The notes beneath the pieces are model-generated. The model did no database searches. It had not been told where the DNA came from and saw only the letters and a list, made by a program, of their open reading frames with translations. The position numbers were made by a program, and so were the translations under genes. Below, in pieces: positions 36,301 to 47,171 of a stretch of DNA of 64,000 nucleotides. The stretch is from contig NC_080042.1 in NCBI RefSeq assembly GCF_012489685.1, positions 13,158,150 through 13,222,149 of the forward strand. The letters run 5' to 3'. Numbering within the stretch: the stretch's first letter is position 1; each line of letters opens with the position of its first letter. Origin of the DNA: Lotus japonicus. Lineage: Eukaryota; Streptophyta; Magnoliopsida; Fabales; Fabaceae.

Positions 36301-37250
36301 AAACCCATAAACTATCCACTCAGAAAACTCTACAGAAAAGCTATGGAAAAAGCGATCAGAGGTAAGGATTAGCGACTATACCTCGAAACCTTGAAGCAGC
36401 AACTGATTAATCAACGATCAAGCAAGAAATGAAGAAAAGCTCTTCTTCCTCTTCCTTCTATGGAGCTCGCGGCCTTGGAGAGAAAATGGAGGAGTTCTTG
36501 TAATTTTTCTCACCTTTCTTGCTATATATAGAAAATGGTAATTCGCGGGAAAATGAAAGTTTCGCGAATCTGATTTTTCCGGCGTCATTCTCCGTGAATT
36601 ATTAGATATGTTTTGGCAAAGGAATTCCTAAGCTAAGAAGATGTCTCCTTGTATTTTTGGCAACTAATGCAAAGTCGGTGCAAAGTCGGTGTAAAACTAT
36701 TTTACCCGATAAGTTGCTTTTTGCATCGAATGTCGGAATGGAAAACTTCCTTCTGAAGAAAGATTGAAATCATCAAGAGAAATGGGTGTACGCGTGTAGA
36801 ATATTCATTTGAAGCTCTGAATAGATAAAGTCTTCATTGTCGAGAAATTCTAGGGTTTTGAAATACCAGGGATTCGGTTTCGGCAAACTTCCGATGATTG
36901 GAATCGGACGTTCGTAGATCCTAGAGTTTCGCCTCGAAACGATTTTGATATATGGAAAAAGAGAAGTTCTAACATTTCTCTGAAGATTTTTGGAATTAAC
37001 TGCTATCGTGCCTAAAAGTGAAAAACTAGCTATTTATTCGGGTTTCGCCCTAGGTTTAAGCGTATAACGATCGTGCTATAACTTTTATCGACATCCATAC
37101 GATCCTCAGACTTTTCCTGAACTTTCTCCTTCATACATTTATTTCATTTGGTAAACTCTAGTTCAGGTTTCCCTTCACGATACATCAACCCTAATCGTGA
37201 ATAAGAAGTTTATTCACTTAGCATAAGCTTAAAAAAACTTGGGTCTTACA
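33350..37250 (-). mobile_element. 5' LTR of the non-autonomous element (3901 bp)
   Basis: Nearly identical to the LTR at 26579-30489. Substitutions seen include positions near 33938, 34484, 34506, 35474, 36180 and 36415, plus a 1 bp and a 10 bp deletion. A minus-strand TATA box lies at 36530-36523. Confidence 0.92.
34247..34552. repeat. 34 bp minisatellite, nine copies, in the 5' LTR
   Basis: Same unit and copy number as at 27476, starting at 34247 and every 34 bp to 34519. Two single-base differences separate the two arrays, so neither has gained or lost a unit since insertion. Confidence 0.95.
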
Positions 37251-37255
37251 GCGCT

Positions 37256-37978
37256 GCATCGAGGGCATAGCATGACTTCTTTCTCGCCATCTTTGCTCCG
37301 GGATAGAAATTCAACAAGAGTTTCTCCAGCCTTGGGGTAAACTTCATCGAAGCTCACCTCTTTCTCGATCTCTGGTTCCTCAACTGCAGTGCTTTTCTCT
37401 TTTGCCTCTCCGAGTGTCAAACCCAGATCTAGCTTTTTAGAAATATCGACCATGCAAATATGGAGAGGTTCCACATAGTTGGTCTCAGCCACCTGCAACG
37501 GATCAGAGTCAATCATCATCTGGCCCTTAGCTTTCTCATCATACTTGAGTCTTTCTGAATCCAATTCCCCCTGCACAGGATCCCTGAAACGAACACACTG
37601 TGAGGTCCAATGACCAAAAGAGTTGTGATACTTACAATATTTCTTGCCTTTCCTTTGTTCAGGAGAAGGAAGCTTTTGGTCTTTAGGGACCACAAGCAAA
37701 CCATCAGACACAAGTATATCATAAATTGCATCACATTTGGTCACATCAAAAGTATAATTTTTCACAGCAGGAGTAGTATCCTTGGGGCTTTCTTCCTCAA
37801 GTTTGTTTTCATAAGGTTTCAATGCTTTACAAACGTAAGGATCACCTGGCTGGAGCTCAGCCAGATTGACATCATTTATGTAAACGTCTGCAGGAACTTC
37901 TCGATAAACACACGGATTTCGACACACTGGATCAGCGTCAATGTACGCTACTTTCACCTTCTTTGGCCACTTTTTGCA
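37256..37978 (-). pseudogene. Array unit E, right (N-terminal) half
   Basis: Continues 26578 after the insertion; 37251-37255 is the duplicated GCGCT. It carries ILVSDGLLVVPKD and SFDEVYP, variants shared with units H and I rather than with its neighbours D and F, and an A-for-T change near 37956 shared only with unit I. Confidence 0.85.
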
Positions 37979-39439
37979 TCACACAGGGTTATCATCTGGC
38001 TCTTCCTCAACATAGTAGTCTTCCTCGCTTTCTGTAACCTCTGAGATTCTGTCGAATTCTGCAGGTAAGATAGACACTATGCAAATGATGTTGAGATCTT
38101 CTCCATCACTGTCATCGAAATCTTCAAGCATGTCTTCATCCTCATCTTCAGCTGCATCTTTTGCCTTTTCCTTGGCCGGGTCTCGAGGCAAAGTCATTCC
38201 CTGTTTGATGGCGTGGTCCAGCTGATTGATAATTGACGCCACGCTAGGTTCATTGTTAGGATTGTCTTCTGCCTTTATGTGCCATAGCGAACGGAACTTG
38301 CCACCTCTTTCCCTTTCAGCTTTCCTTTTCCTCAAGAAACGTCTAAACTGAGTTCTGGTCATTTGTTCAGGAGCATAGTAGTTCCTGGAGCCATAGGAGT
38401 AGTTTCGCGACACGCGAGAATTGTTGACGTAGGAAGATCCCTGGCCCAAGTCGATTTTCTGCCACTTTTGGTGTTGTTTTGGCTTTGGAGGTGCTGGCCT
38501 GAACCATTGGTTCTTTGGTAACCCAGCATAAGGGACATAAGTCTTGTCCTTGCCTCTTAACTTTTGGCCTTTTTGGCCATCGAGTTCCTGCTCTCTCTCA
38601 ACCCACTCCTCGTGGGGATACTTCAGTCTTCTAGACACAGGCACTTTCTTTTGATAGTGTCTCTTCATTTCAGAGTCTTGGTAGGCTTTGGCTGCAGACT
38701 TTTCGAAGACTGCGCTGCATCGAGGGCATAGCATGACTTCTTTCTCGCCATCTTTGCTCCGGGATAGAAATTCAACAAGAGTTTCTCCAGCCTTGGGGTA
38801 AACTTCATCCAAGCTCACCTCTTTCTCGATCTCTGGTTCCTCAACTGCAGTGCTTTTCTCTTTTGCCTCTCCGAGTGTCAAACCCAGATCTAGCTTTTTA
38901 GAAATATCGACCATGCAAATATGGAGAGGTTCCACATAGTTGGTCTCAGCCACCTGCAACGGATCAGAGTCAATCTTCATCTGGCCCTTAGCTTTCTCAT
39001 CATACTTGAGTCTTTCTGAATCCAATTCCCCCTGCACAGGATCCCTGAAACGAACACACGGTGAGGTCCAATGACCAAAAGAGTTGTGATACTTACAATA
39101 TTTCTTGCCTTTCCTTTGTTCAGGAGAAGGAAGCTTTTGGTCTTTAGGGAGCACAAGCAAACCATCAGACACATGTATATCATAAATTGCATCACATTTG
39201 GTCACATCAAAAGTATAATTTTTCACAGCAGGAGTAGTATCCTTGGGGCTTTCTTCCTCGAGTTTGTTTTCATAAGGTTTCAATGCTTTACAAACGTAAG
39301 GATCACCTGGCTGGAGCTCAGCCAGATTGACATCATTTATGTAATCGTCTGCAGGAACTTCTCGATAAACACACGGATTTCGACACACTGGATCAGCGTC
39401 AATGTACGCTACTTTCTCCTTCTTTGGCCACTTTTTGCA
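37979..39439 (-). pseudogene. Array unit F, gag-like ORF 37979-39388
   Basis: Complete unit, open frame. The knuckle region reads SPCVRF instead of SQCVRF, which keeps the last knuckle cysteine. Variants: LPRDPAKEK, FEKSAAKAY, ADDYIND. Confidence 0.8.
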
Positions 39440-40900
39440 TCACACAGGGTTATCATCTGGCTCTTCCTCAACATAGTAGTCTTCCTCGCTTTCTGTAACC
39501 TCTAAGATTCTGTCGAATTCTGCAGGTAAGATAGACACTATGCAAATGATGTTGAGATCTTCTCCATCACTGTCATCGAAATCTTCAAGCATGTCTTCAT
39601 CCTCATCTTCAGCTGCATCTTTTGCCTTTTCCTTGGCCGGGTCTGGAGGCAAAGTCATTCCCTGTTTGATGGCGTGGTCCAGCTGATTGATAATTGACGC
39701 CACGCTAGGTTCATTGTTAGGATTGTCTTCTGCCTTTATGTGCCGTAGCGAACGGAACTTGCCACCTCTTTCCCTTTCAGCTTTCCTTTTCCTCAAGAAA
39801 CGTCTAAACTGAGTTCTGGTCATTTGTTCAGGAGCATAGTAGTTCCTGGAGCCATAGGAGTAGTTTCGCGACACGCGAGAATTGTTGACGTAGGAAGATC
39901 CCTGGCCCAAGTCGATTTTCTGCCACTTTTGGTGTTGTTTTGGCTTTGGAGGTGCTGGCCTGAACCATTGGTTCTTTGGTAACCCAGCATAAGGGACATA
40001 AGTCTTGTCCTTGCCTCTTAACTTTTGGCCTTTTTGGCCATCGAGTTCCTGCTCTCTCTCAACCCACTCCTCGTGGGGATACTTCAGTCTTCTAGACACA
40101 AGCACTTTCTTTTGATAGTGTCTCTTCATTTCAGAGTCTTGGTAGGCTTTGGCTGCAGACTTGTCGAAGACTGCGCTGCATCGAGGGCATAGCATGACTT
40201 CTTTCTCGCCATCTTTGCTCCGGGATAGAAATTCAACAAGAGTTTCTCCAGCCTTGGGGTAAACTTCATCCAAGCTCACCTCTTTCTCGATCTCTGGTTC
40301 CTCAACTGCAGTGCTTTTCTCTTTTGCCTCTCCGAGTGTCAAACCCAGATCTAGCTTTTTAGAAATATCGACCATGCAAATATGGAGAGGTTTCACATAG
40401 TTGGTCTCAGCCACCTGCAACGGATCAGAGTCAATCTTCATCTGGCCCTTAGCTTTCTCATCATACTTGAGTCTTTCTGAATCCAATTCCCCCTGCACAG
40501 GATCCCTGAAACGAACACACGGTGAGGTCCAATGACCAAAAGAGTTGTGATACTTACAATATTTCTTGCCTTTCCTTTGTTCAGGAGAAGGAAGCTTTTG
40601 GTCTTTAGGGAGCACAAGCAAACCATCAGACACATGTATATCATAAATTGCATCACATTTGGTCACATCAAAAGTATAATTTTTCACAGCAGGAGTAGTA
40701 TCCTTGGGGCTTTCTTCCTCGAGTTTGTTTTCATAAGGTTTCAATGCTTTACAAACGTAAGGATCACCTGGCTGGAGCTCAGCCAGATTGACATCATTTA
40801 TGTAATCGTCTGCAGGAACTTCTCGATAAACACACGGATTTCGACACACTGGATCAGCATCAATGTACGCTACTTTCTCCTTCTTTGGCCACTTTTTGCA
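39440..40900 (-). pseudogene. Array unit G, gag-like ORF 39440-40849
   Basis: Complete unit, open frame. It shares SPCVRF and ADDYIND with unit F at the N-terminal side, and KKVLVSRR and RILEVTE with unit H at the C-terminal side. Confidence 0.8.
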
Positions 40901-42361
40901 TCACACAGGGTTATCATCTGGCTCTTCCTCAACATAGTAGTCTTCCTCGCTTTCTGTAACCTCTAAGATTCTGTCGAATTCTGCAGGTAAGATAGACACT
41001 ATGCAAATGATGTTGAGATCTTCTCCATCACTGTCATCGAAATCTTCAAGCATGTCTTCATCCTCATCTTCAGCTGCATCTTTTGCCTTTTCCTTGGCCG
41101 GGTCTGGAGGCAAAGTCATTCCCTGTTTGATGGCGTGGTCCAGCTGATTGATAATTGACGCCACGCTAGGTTCATTGTTAGGATTGTCTTCTGCCTTTAT
41201 GTGCCATAGCGAACGGAACTTGCCACCTCTTTCCCTTTCAGCTTTCCTTTTCCTCAAGAAATGTCTAAACTGAGTTCTGGTCATTTGTTCAGGAGCATAG
41301 TAGTTCCTGGAGTCATAGGAGTAGTTTCGCGACACGCGAGAATTTTTGACGTAGGAAGATCCCTGGCCCAAGTCGATTTTCTGCCACTTTTGGTGTTGTT
41401 TTGGCTTTGGAGGTGCTGGCCTGAACCATTGGTTCTTTGGTAACCCAGCATAAGGGACATAAGTCTTGTCCTTGCCTCTTAACTTTTGGCCTTTTTGGCC
41501 ATCGAGTTCCTGCTCTCTCTCAACCCACTCCTCGTGGGGATACTTCAGTCTTCTAGACACAAGCACTTTCTTTTGATAGTGTCTCTTCATTTCAGAGTCT
41601 TGGTAGGCTTTGGCTGCAGACTTGTCGAAGACTGCGCTGCATCGAGGGCATAGCATGACTTCTTTCTCGCCATCTTTGCTCCGGGATAGAAATTCAACAA
41701 GAGTTTCTCCAGCCTTGGGGTAAACTTCATCGAAGCTCACCTCTTTCTCGATCTCTGGTTCCTCAACTGCAGTTCTTTTCTCTTTTGCCTCTCCGAGTGT
41801 CAAACCCAGATCTAGCTTTTTAGAAATATCGACCATGCAAATATGGAGAGGTTCCACATAGTTGGTCTCAGCCACCTGCAACGGATCAGAGTCAATCTTC
41901 ATCTGACCCTTAGCTTTCTCATCATACTTGAGTCTTTCTGAATCCAATTCCCCCTGCACAGGATCCCTGAAACGAACACACTGTGAGGTCCAATGACCAA
42001 AAGAGTTGTGATACTTACAATATTTCTTGCCTTTCCTTTGTTCAGGAGAAGGAAGCTTTTGGTCTTTAGGGACCACAAGCAAACCATCAGACACAAGTAT
42101 ATCATAAATTGCATCACATTTGGTCACATCAAAAGTATAATTTTGCACAGCAGGAGTAGTATCCTTGGGGCTTTCTTCCTCGAGTTTGTTTTCATAAGGT
42201 TTCAATGCTTTACAAACGTAAGGATCACCTGGCTGGAGCTCAGCCAGATTGACATCATTTATGTAAACGTCTGCAGGAACTTCTCGATAAACACACGGAT
42301 TTCGACACACTGGATCAGCGTCAATGTACGCTACTTTCTCCTTCTTTGGCCACTTTTTGCA
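40901..42361 (-). pseudogene. Array unit H, gag-like ORF 40901-42310
   Basis: Complete unit, open frame. The C-terminal side matches G (KKVLVSRR, RILEVTE), and the N-terminal side matches I and the right half of E (ILVSDGLLVVPKD, SFDEVYP). Confidence 0.8.
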
Positions 42362-43822
42362 TCACACAGGGTTATCATCTGCCTCTTCCTCAACATAGTA
42401 GTCTTCCTCGCTTTCTGTAACCTCTGAGATTCTGTCGAATTCTGCAGGTAAGATAGACACTATGCAAATGATGTTGAGATCTTCTCCATCACTGTCATCG
42501 AAATCTTCAAGCATGTCTTCATCCTCATCTTCAGCTGCATCTTTTGCCTTTTCCTTGGCCGGGTCTGGAGGCAAAGTCATTCCCTGTTTGATGGCGTGGT
42601 CCAGCTGATTGATAATTGACGCCACGCTAGGTTCATTGTTAGGATTGTCTTCTGCCTTTATGTGCCATAGCGAACGGAACTTGCCACCTCTTTCCCTTTC
42701 AGCTTTCCTTTTCCTCAAGAAACGTCTAAACTGAGTTCTGGTCATTTGTTCAGGAGCATAGTAGTTCCTGGAGCCATAGGAGTAGTTTCGCGACACGCGA
42801 GAATTGTTGACGTAGGAAGATCCCTGGCCCAAGTCGATTTTCTGCCACTTTTGGTGTTGTTTTGGCTTTGGAGGTGCTGGCCTGAACCATTGGTTCTTTG
42901 GTAACCCAGCATAAGGGACATAAGTCTTGTCCTTGCCTCTTAACTTTTGGCCTTTTTGGCCATCGAGTTCCTGCTCTCTCTCAACCCACTCCTCGTGGGG
43001 ATACTTCAGTCTTCTAGACACAGGCACTTTCTTTTGATAGTGTCTCTTCATTTCAGAGTCTTGGTAGGCTTTGGCTGCAGACTTTTCGAAGACTGCGCTG
43101 CATCGAGGGCATAGCATGACTTCTTTCTCGCCATCTTTGCTCCGGGATAGAAATTCAACAAGAGTTTCTCCAGCCTTGGGGTAAACTTCATCGAAGCTCA
43201 CCTCTTTCTCGATCTCTGGTTCCTCAACTGCAGTGCTTTTCTCTTTTGCCTCTTCGAGTGTCAAACCCAGATCTAGCTTTTTAGAAATATCGACCATGCA
43301 AATATGGAGAGGTTCCACATAGTTGGTCTCAGCCACCTGCAACGGATCAGAGTCAATCTTCATCTGGCCCTTAGCTTTCTCATCATACTTGAGTCTTTCT
43401 GAATCCAATTCCCCCTGCACAGGATCCCTGAAACGAACACACTGTGAGGTCCAATGACCAAAAGAGTTGTGATACTTACAATATTTCTTGCCTTTCCTTT
43501 GTTCAGGAGAAGGAAGCTTTTGGTCTTTAGGGACCACAAGCAAACCATCAGACACAAGTATATCATAAATTGCATCACATTTGGTCACATCAAAAGTATA
43601 ATTTTTCACAGCAGGAGTAGTATCCTTGGGGCTTTCTTCCTCAAGTTTGTTTTCATAAGGTTTCAATGCTTTACAAACGTAAGGATCACCTGGCTGGAGC
43701 TCAGCCAGATTGACATCATTTATGTAAACGTCTGCAGGAACTTCTCGATAAACACACGGATTTCGACACACTGGATCAGCGTCAATGTACGCTACTTTCA
43801 CCTTCTTTGGCCACTTTTTGCA
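42362..43822 (-). pseudogene. Array unit I, gag-like ORF 42362-43801
   Basis: Complete unit and the longest open frame in the array (479 codons), because a GAG to GTG change gives an extra possible start. Variants: EEEADDNPV at the C-terminus, TLEEAKEKS, ILVSDGLLVVPKD. Confidence 0.8.
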
Positions 43823-43981
43823 TCACACAGGGTTATCATCTGGCTCTTCCTCAACATAGTAGTCTTCCTCGCTTTCTGTAACCTCTGAGATTCTGTCGAA
43901 TTCTGCAGGTAAGATAGACACTATGCAAATGATGTTGAGATCTTCTCCATCACTGTCATCGAAATCTTCAAGCATGTCTTC
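43823..43981 (-). pseudogene. Array unit J, cut by the Sirevirus LTR
   Basis: Only the last ~50 codons are present before the Sirevirus LTR begins at 43982. The bases next to the junction are TCTTC, the likely target duplication, but its partner is not in the window. Confidence 0.85.
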
Positions 43982-45188
43982 TGTAAGATCAAGTTTTGAT
44001 CTAGTAGTACAACTCTATGTTTTGATGATTACAAGTTAACCTTTTGATATGAACAATTGTGGTACTCTAACGTGTTTTTCTGAGTGTGCTATTTACAGGC
44101 TCTGACCTCAACTCAATCTCACACAAATCAGAAGCACTGTGTATAAAGGGTAACCCAAGCAACGCTTTCGCATTCACCATGTTCAGTATGAACAGTGGAA
44201 AAGCTTCAGAAGTTCTGAAGCTATACAAACTCTGATGTGGACTCAGTCGCTAGAAGCTCTGAAGATCCAGAAGTTCTGATAACCAAGAAACACTAAAGGT
44301 TCAGATGTTCTGATGGTGTAGAAGACTCTGAAGATCCAGAAGCTGAATAGTGGAAACTCTGAAGTCCAGAAGCAAGAAACTCTGAAGGCCATGTTCTTCC
44401 CTCTGAGTTCAGAATCAGAAGATACAATGGTCAGAGGATCTGTGCTTTCCCTCTGACTCTGATCAACCGGCTTCACAAGTTCCAATATGAAGTATTCCTC
44501 TGATCAGAAGTCTCCTAGGTTAAAAGGTCAAGTCGCTATCCAAGTACAAAAGCAAGTGTACCTTCCTGACGACCTACCTAACGTTCTCAGCCACAGCAGA
44601 AGCTGGATTTTCCAGAACTGCCCTCCAACGGTAGCATTTCCCATGCAGCGCTCAACCCTAATCCTTGGAGTATATATAGAGGCTGAAGATTGAAAGAAGC
44701 GGCTAGAAGCAATACATACGCGCAAGATATATTCAAAATATTCTAAGCTTTCTTTCATCTGAAATTCATTGTGTTTACTATTAGCTTTTTAGAAGCAAAT
44801 CTCTTGTAAACATTTCTTTGATAAACAGTTTGTTTAGTTCCTTTAGGAGATCAAGGTTGATCGGATCCTAGAGAAGACTAAGAGAGTGAATCTTAGTGTG
44901 AGCTAAGTCAGTGTAATTGTTAGTCACTTGTAGGTTTCAAGTGCAGTTGTAACTCTTACCTGATTAGTGGATTGCCTTCATTCTTAGAAGGAAGAAATCA
45001 CCTTAACGGGTGGACTGGAGTAGCTTGAGTGATTTATCAAGTGAACCAGGATAAAATCCTTGTGTGCTTTTCTATCTCTTATCTTTAGCACTTAAGTTCT
45101 CGAAAGATTTGTCAAAATCTTTAAGGTGGTAGTTTTGTACTGAAAACGTTATTCAAACCCCCCCTTTCTACCGTTTTTCATACCTTCA
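43982..45188 (+). mobile_element. Sirevirus 5' LTR, 1207 bp
   Basis: It starts TGTAAGATCAAG and ends ACCTTCA just before the primer site. It holds many short AGAAGTTCTGAAG-like direct repeats in U3 (44200-44350), a TATA box at 44671 and a C-rich run near the 3' end. Confidence 0.9.
44671..44678 (+). promoter_or_regulatory. Sirevirus LTR TATA box
   Basis: TATATATA follows CTTGGAG and precedes the GGCTGAAGATTG leader. The 3' LTR has the same box at about 55533. Confidence 0.75.
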
Positions 45189-45190
45189 AT

Positions 45191-45204
45191 TGGTATCAGA
45201 GCGC
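45191..45204 (+). other. Sirevirus primer binding site
   Basis: TGGTATCAGAGCGC, two bases after the LTR end, is the iMet primer site. Confidence 0.9.
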
Positions 45205-45260
45205 AAGTTCTGATTTCCACACCTAACAGTGTTCAGTGATCCGGGCCGGTGTGAAAAACA

Positions 45261-47171
45261 ATGGCTGCCACCACCAGTGAAACTCAAAGAGATGGTTACA
45301 ACGCAAAGCCTCCTATGTTCGATGGTCAAAGGTTCGAATATTGGAAAGATAGACTGGAAAGTTTCTTTCTGGGTTTCGATGCAGATCTCTGGGATATTAT
45401 TGTGGATGGCTATGAGCGTCCAGTTGATGCAGATGGCAAGAAGATCCCAAGGTCAGAGATGACTGCAGATCAAAAGAAGCTGTACTCACAACATCACAAA
45501 GCAAGAGCAATTCTTCTAAGTGCTATTTCCTATGAGGAGTACCAGAAGATTACAGATCGTGAGTTTGCTAAAGGCATTTTTGAATCTCTGAAGATGTCTC
45601 ATGAAGGAAACAAGAAAGTCAAAGAATCAAAGGCATTGTCTTTGATCCAAAAGTATGAATCCTTCATCATGGAGCCAAATGAGTCCATTGAAGAAATGTT
45701 CTCCAGATTTCAATTGCTTGTAGCTGGCATACGACCTCTCAACAAGAGCTACACAACAAAAGATCATGTCATAAGGGTCATCAGGTGTCTTCCTGAAAGT
45801 TGGATGCCTTTGGTGACTTCAATAGAGCTCACGAGAGACGTTGAGAATATGAGTTTAGAAGAACTCATCAGCATTTTGAAATGCCATGAGCTGAAACGCT
45901 CAGAGATGCAAGATCTGAGGAAAAAGTCCATAGCCTTGAAATCCAAATCTGAAAAGGCTAAGGTTGAGAAGTCAAAGGCTCTTCAAGCTGAAGAAGAAGA
46001 ATCTGAAGAAGCATCAGAAGATTCTGCTGAAGATGAGCTGACTCTGATCTCCAAGAGACTCAACCGCATCTGGAAGCACAGGCAGAGCAAGTTCAAAGGC
46101 TCTGGAAAGGCAAAAGGAAAGTATGAGTCCTCAGGCCAGAAGAAGTCTTCAATCAAGGAAGTCACATGTTTTGAGTGCAAAGAATCTGGGCACTACAAAA
46201 GTGATTGTCCAAAGTTGAAGAAAGACAAGAAGCCAAAGAAGCACTTCAAGACGAAGAAGAGTCTGATGGTGACATTTGATGAATCAGAGTCAGAGGATGT
46301 TGACTCTGGTGGTGAAGTCCAAGGACTCATGGCAATTATCAAAGACAAGGAAGCAGAGTCAAAGGAAGCTGTTGACTCTGACTCAGAATCAGAAGGAGAT
46401 CCTAACTCAGACGATGAAAATGAGGTATTTGCTTCTTTCTCTACCTCTGAACTGAAACATGCTTTGTCTGATATCATGGATAAGTATAACTCTTTATTGT
46501 CTAAGCATAAAAAGTTGAAAAAGAACTTATCTGCTGTCTCCAAGACTCCTTCTGAACATGAGAAAATTATTTCTGATTTGAAAAATGAAAATCATGCTTT
46601 GGTCAATTCTAACTCTGTGCTTAAGAACCAGATTGCTAAGTTAGAAGAAATTGTTGCCTGTGATGCCTCTGATTGTAGAAATGAATCTAAGTATGAAAAG
46701 TCTTTTCAAAGATTCCTAGCTAAAAGCGTGGATAGAAGCTTAATGGCTTCAATGATCTATGGCGTAAGCAGAAATGGAATGCATGGCATTGGCTATTCTA
46801 AACCAATTAGAAATGAGCCTTCTGTGTCTAAAGCTAAATCCTTGTATGAATGCTTTGTTCCCTCTGGTACCATATTGCCTGATCCTGTACCTGCTAAAAT
46901 TGCTAAAAACCCTCTTAAAAAGGGATCTTTCTCTATGACTAAATATCATGCAAACATTCCTTTAAAATATTATGTTGAGACACCCAAGGTGATCAGAACC
47001 TCTGGGGTAACTAACAAAAGAGGACCCAGAAAGTGGGTACCTAAGGACAAGATTATCTATGTTGCAGATATCCTTGATAGCTCCACTGAAACACCAATCA
47101 TGGTATCTGGACAGTGGATGCTCGCGTCACATGACGGGAGAAAAGCGTATGTTCCGAGAGCTGAAACTTAA
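45261..47171 (+). CDS. gag: Sirevirus Gag, 636 aa
   Basis: Gag forms the cytoplasmic particle in which the RNA is reverse transcribed. Residues ~15-50 carry the plant copia Gag signature ([20 protein letters not shown]). A CCHC zinc knuckle, [15 protein letters not shown], lies near residues 303-317, and a Ser/Asp/Glu-rich region follows ([14 protein letters not shown]). A predicted coiled coil spans ~415-465. The first ATG after the primer site is used. The last ~37 codons overlap pol in another frame: this frame reads [17 protein letters not shown] while the +1 frame reads the protease. The long size and the C-terminal extension beyond the knuckle fit Sireviruses. Confidence 0.93.
   Translation: MAATTSETQRDGYNAKPPMFDGQRFEYWKDRLESFFLGFDADLWDIIVDGYERPVDADGKKIPRSEMTADQKKLYSQHHKARAILLSAISYEEYQKITDREFAKGIFESLKMSHEGNKKVKESKALSLIQKYESFIMEPNESIEEMFSRFQLLVAGIRPLNKSYTTKDHVIRVIRCLPESWMPLVTSIELTRDVENMSLEELISILKCHELKRSEMQDLRKKSIALKSKSEKAKVEKSKALQAEEEESEEASEDSAEDELTLISKRLNRIWKHRQSKFKGSGKAKGKYESSGQKKSSIKEVTCFECKESGHYKSDCPKLKKDKKPKKHFKTKKSLMVTFDESESEDVDSGGEVQGLMAIIKDKEAESKEAVDSDSESEGDPNSDDENEVFASFSTSELKHALSDIMDKYNSLLSKHKKLKKNLSAVSKTPSEHEKIISDLKNENHALVNSNSVLKNQIAKLEEIVACDASDCRNESKYEKSFQRFLAKSVDRSLMASMIYGVSRNGMHGIGYSKPIRNEPSVSKAKSLYECFVPSGTILPDPVPAKIAKNPLKKGSFSMTKYHANIPLKYYVETPKVIRTSGVTNKRGPRKWVPKDKIIYVADILDSSTETPIMVSGQWMLASHDGRKAYVPRAET

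Larger units (their letters stand above)
26579..37250 (-). mobile_element. Non-autonomous Tekay-like element with two ~3.9 kb LTRs
   Basis: 10,672 bp element on the minus strand inserted in array unit E, flanked by the 5 bp target duplication GCGCT (26574-26578 and 37251-37255). LTRs are 33350-37250 (5') and 26579-30489 (3'). The 2860 bp interior has a primer site, leader and polypurine tract matching the chromovirus at 12557, but no coding frame. By eye the two LTRs differ by about six substitutions and two small indels over 3.9 kb, so the insertion is very recent. It is similar in plan to large retrotransposon derivatives. Confidence 0.93.
20350..43981 (-). repeat. Tandem array of a 1461 bp gag-derived monomer, nested insertions inside
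   Basis: Head-to-tail units read on the minus strand, with boundaries (taken at the unit stop codon) at 21459, 22920, 24381, 25841, 37979, 39440, 40901, 42362 and 43823. The period is 1461 bp, except 1460 for the unit at 24381. Units look ~98-99% identical by eye. Each encodes one ~480-residue frame that resembles the Gag of Ty3/gypsy elements, with a zinc-knuckle-like C-x2-H-x4-H-x4-C (in CKYHNSFGHWTSQC) and a CPRCSAVF motif. Each unit has one TGA, after which the frame stays open into the next unit. The array is interrupted by the elements at 26579 and 43982 and continues on both sides of the first. It behaves like a satellite made from a retrotransposon gene fragment. Confidence 0.9.

Noticed and set aside
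20350..43981. A cluster of tandem host genes
   Set aside because: The units have retrotransposon Gag motifs, exact head-to-tail joins and no spacer with a promoter or polyadenylation signal, so a satellite is the simpler reading.
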